Positions 10,365 to 23,262 of a DNA stretch of 64,000 nt are shown here, one piece after another. Position 1 is the stretch's first letter; every line of letters begins with the position of its first letter. The notes beneath the pieces were generated by a model that was not told the DNA's origin, did not search any database, and saw only the letters and a list, made by a program, of their open reading frames with translations. The position numbers were made by a program, and so were the translations under genes. Source of the stretch: Ophiocordyceps camponoti-saundersi (nom. inval.) (Eukaryota > Ascomycota > Sordariomycetes > Hypocreales > Ophiocordycipitaceae); the NCBI GenBank assembly GCA_003339415.1, contig PDHQ01000074.1:62001-126000 (forward strand). Direction: 5' to 3'.

Positions 10365-13300
10365 ATGTTTTTTACTAACTAAACTTTATAAGCGTAGATT
10401 TTTAGCTTAGAAGAAAGCTTTACTATATTTATTATTTAACCTTAGCTATATACTATTTCTTTACCCCTAAACTCCTTAAGGTAATCGAGGAAGAAGTTAT
10501 AGCTAAGAAAGAAAAAGCTTATACTTTTAATACTTATAAAATAGTAAAGAAACCTTACCTTTTCTAAAGTAAATTTCCTCCTTTATAATACGGGGAAATA
10601 AGGCTAGTTTAAAAATATTTACTATATTAGGATAATCCCTAAAAAACTAGGTTACTTACTATAATCGAACTTTTCCTAACTAATCTAAACGTTATAGTAA
10701 ACTATAATTAATTATTTAAATAAGTAAATTAACTAAGGTATACGTTTAACGGTATCCCTTACTTACTTAGAATTCCCTTAGAAAACTAGCTACCCCTTAT
10801 TTAAGAGTACCTTTAAACTATAAGTAATACTAAAAGAAAAGGTAAGTAGCTTACTTTACTAGTAGAAAGTAAGGAAAATACCGGAGTCCCCTTTTAGGAA
10901 GAAGGTAAGGAGGAAACCTCCTCTTAGGATAAAGGTAAGAAAACCTCTACGCTATAAGAATCCTCTCTAAAAAGAGAACCGTCTACCTTAAGGAAGAATA
11001 CCTTAATAAGGTAATATTTTCTAGATCCTCCTATAATATCGTTTAATTCCGGAAAACCTCCTTTACTTTCTACGGAAAAGGAAAAAATAGTATAGATAGT
11101 TAATAACGTACTCTACTCCTATAATATCGTACCTTAAAACCTAAATTACCTTAGATATATTAACTTAAACGATAATTTATAATTATATAATCGATTAAAA
11201 TCGTAAAAACTATCTAAACGATAAGTTAAGTTATAAGCTAAAGATATTAAATAGTTTAAGCTTACTAATACTTTTAATATTACCTTCGATTAGATTAAAG
11301 AAACTAATTAAACTATTATTTACCGGAGTATTAATTAATTTATAGACGTTTTAAAACGGGTTACCGCTTAAAGCGAGGATTACGTAAATAAACTCGTATA
11401 ACTTATTCCCTCTTTTCTTCGAGGTTATATTATAAAATAGTATTCCGGAGATCTAAACCCTTAGATTAGATTAGAACTAACTTTTCCCGGTCTAGGAATT
11501 TAAGGATAAGTAAAAGCTTTTTAGAAAAGGTTTACTATCTAACCTAATATTACCGCTCTTACTATATAAAAATAAAGCTTTATATTTTAGGATATACTCG
11601 CTAGAAAAGACTTCCGATTATAGGTATCTAAGATAAAAAGAATAGCTCGAGTAGCCTTTTATCCTAAATAATCTATACTAATAATTATCTTTTCCTAACT
11701 TAATATCTTTCTTTAAGAAACTTTCCGATAGCTAATTAGCGAAGATACCTTAGATAACTAAGTATATAAATACGAATAACTTATTCCGAACCTCTAAACT
11801 AAGCTAACTAGAGGAACTTAGAGTAATCTATAGAACGATATTACTTAGTATATAGCTTTAGGTAAGTTACCTTAACGTAAACGTAAGGTAAATAATTCCG
11901 AGGAGAAATCCTCGCGAAATCCGGACTACTAACCGGATCGTAAACTAAATAACTTCCCTAAAAAGCTAATAGATAATACCTAGAAACCGTTCGATAAGAA
12001 TATTAAGTTTAAGGTAAAAATAAAATAGCTTTTCCTAAAGAAAAACGGAGAAGGCTTAAAAGGTAATCTTATTTTTATTAATCTTACTTATAAACTTACC
12101 GAATAAGATCCTAATACTAATAGAGTCTTTATAATCTCTTCTAAGATACGTAACATAATCCTTAATATCTTAGAATATAATCCGGATAATAAAACCGACT
12201 TATTTAAATTATTTAAGGCTAAAAAGGATAAGTAACTAGCCGATAACTTATATTATCTTATTTCGGATCCTAAGAAGTATAAGATAAAACCTCTCGATAT
12301 TATTAGAGACCTCCTTCCTAAAGACCTTCCTATTATTAAAGCTACTCCTTAGATAACTAATTTTCCTCTAAAATAAGTTTCCCGTTTTTCCTATACGAAG
12401 ATTTTAGTATTCGGTAAAAATAAACTATTTAACGCTATAAAAGTATATATTAATACTAAAGTAGATAGATCCCTTATTAGGAAAGACTTACTTAATAAGT
12501 TCGATAATATTAATTATAATCTAATAATAGTTTATAGCCTAAATAGTATTAGATTAGCCTTAACTTATAGTTAGGCTACCTTTACTTTATATATTATTAG
12601 CAAAATCGACGGTAAGTTTTATATTAGTAAGTTTAAAGCTAGCGCTTAGGTTATCGAGTATCTTCTTACCGGAGTTCTATTAGGATAAGGATTCTCGATC
12701 CCTTATAGAATCGATATTCTTAACTCTTAATAAGAGCTTTAGATTTAACTTTACGGAGGAATACGTATCGAATACTATTCTACTTATAAAGGACTAGCTA
12801 TTCGTAAACGTATAATAGCCGCTTTAGTAATAATAATCCCTCCTTTTTTAATAAGTATAATTTTAATATTAATTAGAGATCCTCCTAAGAATCGCGACCT
12901 TATCTTCTTCCCTAACTTTTATTTCCTCTTAAGTTTAATTATTTATAATTACTTTTATTTAACTATTTTTAACTTAAATAATAAACTAATCTTTTTTAAA
13001 CGAAAAGAAAAAGTTAATATTATATTAAATCTTAACGATTAATTTTCTTTTATAATCCCTTAATAAATTACTAAGAAAGATACCTTAGATAACCCTAATA
13101 AATATTTAATATTAGATTCTTTTTTAGATTAAATAATATTATCTAAAAAAACTAATACTAACTTACCTCTTATTAATATCTTAAACCTAAGTTAACCCTA
13201 TTAGTTAGGTATTTTTAAGATACCTAATATCCCGGAAATCGAAGGAGAATACGGCGTTAAAATCTATATACTAAATCCTTAGTTATCCGGAAAAGTAAAA

Positions 13301-16300
13301 TAACTTTGCGATTCCCTTCCGAAACTCTAAGAAAATACTAGACTAATTAATCTGCCCCCCGAGCGGTATCTAAAAATCCCCCTTATTAATAATTAGTATA
13401 AGAAAAAACTTAGTTTATATCCCTATCTACTAAATAAACCTAATTAGGATTTCCTTAATAAAAAGCATAACGATATATATTTATAAGGTAAGATAAAATA
13501 AGCGCTTAAAGCTTTACCTTTCGCTAGCCTATATTTTATTATTTAGAGAAAAGGTAAACTATATATCGTTAATAACTTATAAGCTTTAAATAGCGTAGCC
13601 GTTCCTAATATATATTTAATACCTCTCCCTTAAAATATAATTTATAAGTTAGTAAGCAAAAAGGTTATTTTTACTATTAATACTCGAAGCTTCTTTTATT
13701 AGTTTCTTATATATTTAGATTACTAAGAGCGGTTTATAATTACTTCCTACCGCGGATTAGAGAGGGCTATAGTTACTCTTATAGGGTATAAAAATTCTCC
13801 TACTTATATATAAAAATTTATCGATTATATTCTCTAACTATATAAAGTATACGCTACCGGATATATTAACGATATAGTAATCTTCTCCGATACCTTAGAA
13901 GATTATATTAAGTATCTAACTATAATATTTAATTTTTTTATTAGTATAAATCTTTCCCTCTCTGCTTCTAAATTATTCTTTTATTACCTATTTATAAAAA
14001 TATTAAGGTACTATATTAACGGATTCGTACTAATAAATACTTAATCTTAGGTAAAAGCTTTATAAGATATTAAGTTCCCTAATACCTTATAATATCTTAA
14101 GTAGTAAATTAAATTAGTTAGATAGATAAGATATCTTATTCCCTATTTTACGTAAAAAATTAACCTTTTTTAGAAACGTAAAACGGTAATATTCTAAGAA
14201 GGATAGGAAAATAAAGTACCCGTTACTAAACTAAAGAGAAATACCTTTACCTCTTAATCTAAAATTATCCTAATAAAGGAAGAAACTAACTATTTTAATA
14301 ATATTACTAATACCTTTTATAATAACGCTATTTTTAGTTAGTTTTTTCCTAACTATTAACTTTTTTTATAAATCGATATTTTTTAGGAGAACGGTTTTAT
14401 AGCTTATCTTTTCTATATCGATAACGAGGAATCCTAAAAACTATCTTTAGCTCCGCCTTAGTAATTTATTAAACCTATTTACTATCTTAATCGTACTCTT
14501 AAACTAGCCGAAACTAAATATTAGCTAACTAAACTTAAGATCTCCTACTTAATATAAGCTTATTATAAACTCTAGACTTATTTAATCGGAACTCGGAAAC
14601 CGAAGATTATAATTTTTATAAATTATACCGCGATTTTAGTAATTATAAAATAGACCTTTTCTTTTACTATTAGTATAAGGAGTAATAATTACCTTACTCT
14701 CGCTTCTTAGTTTCTAAGTTAATACCCTCTTAAAGTCCGATATATTCTAAGTACTTTTAATATTCTCGTAAACTCTCTCTTACGCCTCCCCTTAAAAGTA
14801 ATCCTAGAAAAAGGATAAGGAGAACTTAAGGATATTTAGGAGGATTATATTAACTAGGACTATATACTTATTTCCTTAGAGGCTATTTTTAATAACGCCT
14901 TCCGATATAGGATTTCCGAAAAATATCTCCTCGATATATAATAATCTAAAATCTTAGAGTAACTTAGAGATAAAGATTTTCGGGAAAGACTCTCTTTTAT
15001 CTAAGCAAATAGCTTATTATATCTTAAAAATATCGATAGTTAATAATAACTTTATATTCCCGAAAACTACGCTAAAGAAATTATTTCTAAGTATTATTTT
15101 CGTAAATTTTATACTAGTTAAAGATATATATAGGCCGAACTTTTCTTTAGTTTTATTATTTCCTAACTAAAAAAAAAGATCGACGATTTCGTAAATAAAT
15201 ATAATATTTATAAATATAATTAAACTGATAAATAGCCTCCTTTTAGGGAAATAGTTCCGATCCGTTCCCCGGCGATTCCTTTTTATATAATCGTAATAGA
15301 CTTTATTACTAGACTCCCTCTAATCTTTTCGGAAAACTTACCCTAATCTAAACCCGAAGGAAAGTTTTATAATACTCTCCTTACTATTACTAATAAGTTC
15401 TCGAAGATATATATTTTAACCCTTAAATACGATTACTTTACCGCCGAAAAATAAGCTTAGTAGCTATATTATAAGCTTACTTATTATAACTAAGGATTTC
15501 TAAAATAAATTATCTCTAATCGGGATCTAAAGTTTATATCTAAGCTTTAAAGGACCTTATAGTTTACTTTTAGTACTAAACTCCTAATATCGACTATATA
15601 TTACCCCTAAACTAATAGTTTATCTAAAAAATAAAACTAAATTATCGAAATCGCTTTTAGATTCTTCGCCGCTAATTTCTCGATAAAGCGATAAATTAAC
15701 ACCTTACTAGCTTTTTAGTTTTCTTTTAATAACTCCTTCTTCTCGGTTATTAAGACTACGCTAAGTAAGTTACTTACTAGATTCCGGATAAACGATAATC
15801 TCTATTATCTAAGCGATTAAGCTTCTCCTAAATCCCGGGAAGTATTAAAAGATAAGGTAGTTATCTTTATTACTTACGCTTAAGCTACGATAAAACGACG
15901 TTACGATAAAAAGTATCGGAAGCTCGAGTTTAAGCCCGGCAATTAGGTCTAGCTAAAACTTAGGAAAGGATATTCTATTCCTAATAGATAAGTAGCGAAG
16001 CTTTCGGAACGGCAAACTAGGCCCTTCCGCGTAATCGAATAAATTAGCTATTTAGCTTATCGATTAGATCTCGATAACTCTATAAATATCTATCTTATTA
16101 TATTAGTTATATAACTCCGACTAGCCGACGCTTTAAGAGAACGACCTAGCCCTAAGCCTAATACCGATAACTATAAGATTAAACGAATCCTCGATAAGAG
16201 AAGAGTTAAAAAAGGATAAGGTATTACTTAAATAGAGTATCTTATATATTAGAAAGGATACCTAAATAATAATAATTAATAAGTAGCCGAAAAGGACTTC

Positions 16301-16465
16301 TAATAAAAGAAAATAATCGAAGAATTCGAGAAAGAAAAGGATAAGTTAGAAGCCCGGCTAGATATTATTAGGAAAAAATATATAAATACTCTTAAAGAGT
16401 ACTAGCTATTAGAATAAGGTAAACGAGTTACCCGGTAACGAACGCGTGAAATCTTTAGGAAATAA
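10365..16465 (+). pseudogene. Gypsy A gag-pol polyprotein
   Basis: One frame runs from about 10370 to a TAATAA at 16463-16468, about 2,030 codons, open except for RIP-type TAA/TAG. Domains seen: Gag to about 12350, rich in Lys, Asn and Leu, no zinc knuckle recognised; protease near 12440-12490, reading NTKVDRSLI where DTGADRSFI is expected; RT about 13400-14100 with YINDIVIFSDT, the first catalytic Asp of YIDD now Asn; RNase H about 14340-14760; integrase core about 15250-15720 with Asp in IVIDFITRLP and in ISNRDLKF, while the expected Glu reads Lys in NSLSKKQN. The start is uncertain: the ATG at 10365 lies in another frame from pol, so the true start may be a RIP-altered ATG. Confidence 0.9.
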
Positions 16466-18380
16466 TAAACCTAACGCGTCGCCGTTTATACTAGATTTCC
16501 CTCTATTTTCTTACCTTTTCTCTCTTACCTCTTCTCTTTTCTATTTATCCTCTATTATCCCCCTTTATATTTCCTATCTTTATTATATTTTTCCTACGTA
16601 TTATATCTATTCCCCTTATAGTTATTCCCTTTTATTCTCTAATTCTATTCGTTTTCTTCTTATTTTTCCTTCTTTTATACTTAAGATCGATCCGCCTTAT
16701 AATAATCCTTATTATTCTCGTAATAAAACCTACCGTAAGCTATTCTACGAGTAGCTAATTCGCACTCCCCCTATACTTACTTTCGAAAGCTTTAAGAGAG
16801 CTATTTAGCTATTTAGAAACCTCGCTAAACTCTAGTATTCGTTTAAATTACTTACTTATAAATTTAACGACTAGAAATCGAATAACCGTATAATATTCGT
16901 CGCTTAGAAATAGGTACTCTAAGTAGAAAGCTACGATCTATCTTTTAATAAGTTAGACGGTTATATTTATTATATTAATAAAAAAGTAAAAAGATAAGCT
17001 AACGGAGAATAACTCCCTAATAACGAGGATTATAATTCTAAGTACTCGCTTTTAGATAACGAATATTTTAGCTTTAATAACTCTCTACCTAAAGTTTCTA
17101 AAATTATAGCGCTTAGATATTCTACTTAATAAACTACCGCGGTATCTTCTTTTACTACTAGCTTAGCCTCTAAAGCACCGGCTACTTTATTAAGAAGCCG
17201 TGCCCGCCTTACGCTTCTATACTCCCTTATTAATATTAAAGGGAATATCTTTCCGTAGTCCGATTAACCCGGAAAAAACTATTATAGCGCGTACGCGCTA
17301 TTAGAAATTATAAAAGATTATATTAAAAGCCTAGTTAGCGGGTAAGTCTACTAAGACTCCGAAGAATTAGAGGAGATTAAGAGAATCCTAGCTATTATCT
17401 CTTATACTAACTACCTTAGAAAAATAGAAAGAATAGTATTAGTAGTTATAAAAAAGGAGACTAAGGTCGAGGGAGTAGCTCCTATCTTTAGCAAATCCCT
17501 AGTAAGGTATTCTATTACTCCTTTTACTCCGACTTAATAAAATATCCTTAGAACCCCTAATAAGTAAACTTATTCCGCCTCTTAGTAACCCGTAACTCCT
17601 ATAACTATTTCTAAAACTACTATTTAATTTTAAAAAGTTCTAGAAGCTAAAAATATTAAAGAGGCCGATAATAACTTCTTAGTAACTTATTATAATAGTT
17701 TAGTTTAGGTTATTAAATACTCTCCTACCTTTTTCGTAATATATTACGATAAGTAAGCTTTAGTATTCTAAGATATAGATATCGCTCTAATTTAGGTAAC
17801 TTACTTTAACGAGTGCCTCGCTAAATATAATATTTCCCTTAGCTTAAGTTATATAGCGAAAATATTCGGTATTAGCGATAAATAGATTATCGATTTCCCT
17901 ATTCTTATACCTATCTTATTCGATACTCCTACTCTTAAGAACGTATTACTCGATATCGATAAGGTCGCTATATTTATTAATAAGAAGTCCGTATTAAATA
18001 ATTCTAGTAAGATTCTAAAGTTTTACGAAAAAAACTATTAAGACTTATATATTTATACGAGAGAATAGATATATCTGCCTAGCGAGGGTATCGTTATATT
18101 ACTTCTAGCCGTTATTATTAATTATATATTCTCTTTAGCTTAGAGCGATATTATCGGAAATAAAATAACCCTAAACCTTAGTAATATTCTAGTTTTTAAT
18201 ATTCTAGATTTAGTTAAGATAGCTCCCGATAATATTACTAAAAAGCTATATAGTTAGATAAGCAGCTTAGTTAAACCTTTTAATAATACTAAATATACTA
18301 TAATTATTAAACTTATTAATACGGACCTTTTCGTTAATATAACGATAGACTAAGATATTCCTTAGCTCTCTATATAGTAT
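16446..18380 (+). pseudogene. Extra ORF downstream of pol in gypsy A (ORF3)
   Basis: A frame shifted relative to pol opens within its last codons. It runs about 640 codons with stops only of the RIP type, including one uninterrupted stretch at 16446-16754. The first 110 codons look hydrophobic now, but C to T changes explain many Leu, Ile and Tyr codons, so the ancestor was probably rich in Pro, Ser, Thr and His. The rest contains ALLEIIKDYIKSLVSGQ, then EELEEIKRILA, then SLSYIAKIFGIS. The reverse copy at 62350-63705 keeps the same frame and similar protein. I do not recognise the family. Its position is that of env in some Ty3/gypsy elements, but no signal peptide or membrane anchor is evident. 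Confidence 0.65.
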
Positions 18381-19277
18381 TAGCACGAACTATAGTAAAG
18401 AAATACGTTAATAACGCGCTTTATACTAAGAGCACGCGTCGCACTATTTAACTATTAATACGTAATAGTCTTTATATCTATTTAACTATTAATAAGTAAT
18501 AGATCTCTAAGTTATTTAACTATTAATAAGTAATAACTATTATATTTACTAAGCCTAGGTAAGAACCTTATAGATTAATATACTTTTAGCATTATTTTTT
18601 AATATCTTTATAATATAATACTAATTATATACTATTTATCCTATACTCTATACGCTATAAATAGAGAAAGAATATCGGCCGTAATAAGATAGCTATATAA
18701 AGCTTATTTACTATAGACTACTCGCGATATACGCCTAAGGATAAGTATAACTATCCGTAATATAGTTAACCTTACTACTATTTATAATATCTTAAACGCC
18801 TCCGTCTTCGCAGAGTATATTATACCTAAAGCTATAGACTATATCTCTTACGCTAATTACGGTAAGATTATTTATATTCGCTCTTATATTATTACGAACG
18901 CTAGTTTATATAATAAGGATAGTAAGATATTTTCCTTTATTCTATTCCTTTAGTTCGTATATTACGTCGCGTCCCTATTATTCCTATTTTTCTTTCTTAA
19001 TATTACGATACCCTTTACTATAACGTATATTCTTCTATATATATCTAATATATATTATAATTCTCCTTTATTATTCTTATCTTATTCTTTTATTTCTTTC
19101 CTACCTTATATAGATTAATTTAGTTCTCTATACGTAGATCCCCGATAATATTTCTTAACTTATAAATAAATATAGTTATTAGAGTTAATATAGAAAAGCT
19201 TTTAAGTATAATAATAGTTTCTAGAGTAAAATAGGGAGTTAATAAAGCTATTAGAATTCTTTTCTAGCCCGGGGAGT
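18381..19277 (+). other. Gypsy A 3' non-coding region
   Basis: No sustained frame was seen. It holds the three-copy repeat at 18445-18535. Just before the 3' LTR, AGCCCGGGGAGT is the best polypurine-like candidate. Confidence 0.5.
18445..18535 (+). repeat. Three-copy ~23-bp repeat in gypsy A 3' region
   Basis: Units of the form TATTTAACTATTAATANGTAATA start near 18445, 18478 and 18513. The related element F has two units in reverse orientation near 62485-62540, so the array belongs to the element family. Confidence 0.75.
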
Positions 19278-19871
19278 TAATACGGGACGTATAATAATAC
19301 CCCTATAAATCGCCTAACCTCTTATAATATTTCCCTAAGATTTCCCGACTTAGGATTTTACTCGGATTTCCCTTAGAAACTTTATTACCTTTACGCTTAG
19401 GAAATTACTAGGATTTCCTCTTAGGATTTCTCTATAATAACTCTTAGGATTTTACTAAGATTTTTAGTAGGATCTAGTATTAAAATATACCTCTAGAAAT
19501 CTCCGGATTTTACTAGGAAATCCCTATACGTTAGGAAATTACCGCGTACTAGGAAATCTCTATTTTACTAATATACTCGGAAATTACCGTAAAATCCCCT
19601 TAGGTAAATACTTTTAAGATTATACTAGGAAATCTTCCTTAAGCTCCTAGCTATATAATTAGCTTAGTATTCCTTTAGGTAGTAATTTAGATTCTTTTAT
19701 AGTTACTATTTTAATTCTTAAAAGACTCTTACTTATGCTTATGCTTTTTATAGTAGCTATTCTATAATCTTACGATTAGTAGCTAGCCCGTCTCCCTTTC
19801 CTATATATTATATCTAGTAGCTAGCCTAGCATATACGACCACTAGTAGATTATACGCACAAGCGCATATTA
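19278..19871 (+). repeat. Gypsy A 3' LTR
   Basis: 594 bp, the same length as 9702-10295. Followed by the target duplication GTAAG at 19872-19876. Confidence 0.95.
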
Positions 19872-19876
19872 GTAAG

Positions 19877-21105
19877 TAATACTAAAATATTTTTATTAGT
19901 AAATAAATAAGTAAAAGAATTATTAATATACCTATTAATAGACTTTAAAGTAATAGTAGGGTAAGCTTAAAGGTAGGAAAGAATTTTAGTATAAATATAA
20001 TTTCTAGTATATTGTTCTAAAAGCTTTTTAAAAGCTAAAAATTATTAGTTTTTATATATAAATAAATAAATAAAGAACTTACCTATAAGCTTATAATATA
20101 GCTTAAAGTCTAGGGAAATATAAGCTATAATTAAGCCTAAATAGGTATCTTAAGTAGCTAAAGTCTAGATATCGTAAATAAGGCTATAAAAGCTACTTTT
20201 AGAAGAGTAACTTAAAAAGTTATTATTTAACTTTAAAAGGGCTTCGTTAAAATAGTCTTTTAAATAATCCTTTAACTTAGCGTGATAGATAGGCTAGTGG
20301 TCCCTAGAAAAAGTTAATTAAAAATTTAAATAAAGGAAAAATAACTTACTAATTATAATAAGTAAGAAGCTTATTAAAAGGCTCCGAGCAAATTATAGAA
20401 AAAGAAATATTTATAGTTAAAAGAAAATTAATAACTAAATTCTAAGCTAAATTAGTATTAAAAGCTAAGTTTAACTTAGCCCGTTTTTCGAAAAAATTTT
20501 GCGGATTTTTTTTAATAAGTTATTCTAATATAAAATTAGTTAATTAATAATAAAAAGGCTAAAAACTTACTTCTTTTTAAGTTTTTTTCAGAATTTTTAT
20601 TATAAGTAATTATTTTATGCTTATTCTTATAATACCGGGATAAATTCGAGGCTTAAAACTTATAAACTAGAAAAATAAACTCTAACGAATAGCTATTTAT
20701 ATAAAAAAAATTAATTATTAATACTTTTTAATAATAAAAAAATAAGGAAAAAATAAGAAAAAAAAATTCTAATATAGTGCAAATAGCTTTTAATTTTCGT
20801 TCTTTATTTTCCTTAATCGGAAGAAGCTATCGGGTAAATAAGCCGTGCCGTAAAATATAGATTTTCGAATTCTTATCCGGGCCTAATTTAAATTCCTTCG
20901 TATTATATCGAGAAATAGCCGTTTTTTCCTTTTCTTTTCCTTTTTTCGAAGGGCCTAAAGGTTCCTAAGAAGGTCCCTAATCCGAAAACTCTATACTATC
21001 TAATTTAATAGCTATATCGCTATCGTAGCCGTTAAAATTAGCCGAGGTTACTTAAGAAGGCTCTCCCTAGGAGGTAATCGAAAGCGTATAGTTAAAGTCG
21101 GACAT
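19877..21105 (-). pseudogene. hAT transposase, N-terminal part
   Basis: An ATG at 21103-21105 opens the minus-strand frame MSDFNYTLSITS. This continues through an acidic stretch and a Lys/Glu-rich stretch to RYNTKEFKLGPDKNSK and IYILRHGLFTR by about 20830. Below that the frame becomes very AT-rich near 20780-20700, which may be an intron. Coding-like sequence resumes towards 19877, where gypsy A interrupts it. This ATG was chosen because it is the first codon of the open block and the paralogous leader at about 22617 aligns with it exactly. Confidence 0.75.
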
Positions 21106-21760
21106 TTTGAGAGAAATATGGGGGACTAGGCTAAAAGCGGTTAGGTTTATCGTATTCTTCGAGAAAAAAGCTTCTTAAAAATACTCTTTTTATCTTTATA
21201 GCTTATTTATAGAATATTATAGAGCAGATTAAAGTTACAATATATATAGGTTATTATATATAACTATAAAATTAAAGAAAAAAACTTAAAACTTTAAAAA
21301 TTTTTCTAAATATAAGGAAAATAGGTAAAGGTACTTAGTAATTAGCTCGGAAAAGCGCTTTACGCTACGTATCCAGTCGTGGACCTACTTTTTATAGATA
21401 TACCTTCTTTATATTTTTAGAATATTTTTTAGTAGCAAAGTTTAAAGGTTTACTTAAAACCTCGTATTACTTATAAAGAGGGGTAGGTATAAAGAGCTCT
21501 TTTCCGTTAAGTTATATAAAAACGAGGAAAAAGCAATAAAAAAGTAGGGAAAAAAGATATAAGACTCCTTATAGCTTTAGCTATATTAGGTTTTTTTTTT
21601 ATAATTTTAGCTATTTATTATCTATTTTAAATAAATTCTAAAAGGAAATAGAAATATATTTCTATTACTTACTAAAGTAGGTATATTACGCGCCGCGTAG
21701 CTGCCGCGGGGTAAAGTACTCTTTATAACTTCGGGAATTTAAAAAAAGTATATAGGGTAA
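21045..21760 (-). repeat. hAT internal direct repeat, copy 1 (leader and upstream)
   Basis: About 715 bp covering the first codons of the transposase and its upstream region. It is repeated at 22545-23262 in the same orientation. Shared landmarks are the block around the ATG, a stretch near 21365 that includes TACGCTACGTATC, and a GC-rich GCGCGGCGTAG-like box near 21693. The two copies differ mainly by RIP-type transitions. Confidence 0.85.
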
Positions 21761-22244
21761 GTAATAAAAAAAAGTAAAAGTAATTTATATTATTTTAGTT
21801 AAAAAGCTTCCTAAATAGATCTTTATTATATTATATTTCTTACTTATAGCGTATTTAAAAAATAAAGTAAGAATATTAATAATATATATATTATATTTTC
21901 TATAAAAATATATTTTTTAAAACGCTAGCTTAAGTAGGGAAAAATTTAAAAAAAAATTTAAAATAAGTTATATTAAAATAAAAATTAGTATTATTTTTTT
22001 TTAAAAATAATACTAACTTTTTAGTAAGTTATAAGTAAATAATTATTCTTTATATAATAAAAAGTATTTTTAAAACTAATAATTACTTTTAAATAAATTC
22101 TATAAAAAATATATATAAAGAGCTTATAAAATATAGAATATAAAAACTATTTTTAAAGTTTTTTTTTTAAAAATACTAATAAAAAAATAAGAAAGTAACT
22201 ATTATACTTATAAGTTATTTATAAATAATTTTATTAAACTATTC
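21761..22244. other. AT-rich spacer in hAT, no gene seen
   Basis: Very AT-rich sequence lies between the transposase upstream region and the second hAT gene. It may be the 3' region of that gene. No motif could be supported. Confidence 0.4.
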
Positions 22245-22620
22245 TATATACTATTTCTAATCCGGCTTTTTATTATCTTAAGGTTCTTCGTTATAATAAG
22301 GCTCCCCGACTTTTTTCGCTAATTTTCTAGCTTTTTTATAAGCTTTTTTTTATACCTTTATAGTTTTTTTTTGCCTTTTTTCTTTCCTTTTACTTATTTT
22401 CCTAGGAAAAGGAGAAGATCGAATAGTATATTATACTTTAATACGCGTAATTATTCTCTATAAATAATAAATAGCTAAAAATAATTAGTATTTTTTAATT
22501 AAAATTTAGAAAGCTTTTTAGGTAGCTTACGTTAAGGAATAAGAGTAGGAGGAGGTATTTTAGGTAAAATAGACTCTCCCTAAGTAATAATCGAAGGTAT
22601 AGAGTTTAAGTTAGATATTT
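22245..22620 (-). pseudogene. Second hAT-borne gene, small basic protein
   Basis: The frame begins at 22617 with ATA, which aligns with the transposase ATG and is a RIP change. It reads SNLNSIPSIIT, similar to the transposase N-terminus SDFNYTLSITS. After a probable intron with a GTAAGC donor, a basic tail follows: SPFPRKISKRKEKRQKK, then KKARKLAKKVGEPYYNEEP. The predicted product is only about 100-120 residues. I do not recognise the family. The Lys/Arg content suggests nucleic-acid binding, but that is inference. Its upstream region is a copy of the transposase upstream region, so both genes probably had the same promoter type. Confidence 0.5.
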
Positions 22621-23262
22621 TAAGAGATTAAGGGCACTAGGCTAAAAGCGGTTAGCGCTATCTAATTCTTTAGGGAAAAAGCTTCCTAAAAATACCTTTT
22701 TTATCTTTATTATATAAAAATTAAGAGTAGTAGAGCAAATTAAAGTTTAAGTTATCTTATAGAACTCTTAAGTTATTAAAGAAAAAGGGAGACTTTAAAA
22801 ATTTTTCTTAATATAGGGAAAATAGGTAAGGGTACTTAGTAATCGGCTTAGAAAAGCGCCTTACGCTACGTATCTAGTCCTAGACCCACTTTTTATAGAT
22901 ATACCTTCCTTATATTTTTAGAATATTTTTTAGTAGTAAAGTTTAAAAGTCTACTTAAAACCTCGTATTACTTATAAAGAGGGGTAGGTATAAAGAGCTC
23001 TTTTATATTAACTTAAAGAAAAAATTAGAAGAAAGTAGTAAAAAGATAAGGAAAAAAATATAAGATTCTTTATAGCCTTAGCTATATTAGGTTTTTTTTT
23101 ATAATTTTAGCTATTTTATATCTATTTTAAATAAATTCTTAAAGGAAATAAAAATATATTTCTACTACTTACTAAAATAAGTACGTTACGCGCGGCGTAG
23201 CTACCGCGGGCTAAAGTACTTTTTATAACTTAGGGAATTTAAAAAAAGGTATAGGGTAAGAT
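22545..23262 (-). repeat. hAT internal direct repeat, copy 2
   Basis: Same orientation and order as 21045-21760, 1.5 kb away. It covers the start and upstream region of the second gene. Confidence 0.85.

Larger units (their letters stand above)
9702..19871 (+). mobile_element. Ty3/gypsy LTR retrotransposon, gypsy A, 10.17 kb
   Basis: Two 594-bp LTRs begin TAATA and end TATTA. They enclose a plus-strand gag-pol (10365-16465) and a further ORF (16446 to about 18380). The order protease, RT, RNase H, integrase is that of Ty3/gypsy. The target duplication is GTAAG. At 10.17 kb it is longer than typical fungal gypsy elements of 5-8 kb because of the extra ORF and about 0.9 kb of 3' sequence. Stops are at former Gln/Trp codons. 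It inserted into the hAT transposase. A second family member lies at 61141-63708 on the minus strand. Confidence 0.95.

Noticed and set aside
16446..16754. A separate 102-residue hydrophobic protein starting at 16446
   Set aside because: It starts with GTG inside the pol end and continues past its stop in the same frame as ORF3. The hydrophobic look is largely a product of C to T changes. It is treated as the start of ORF3.
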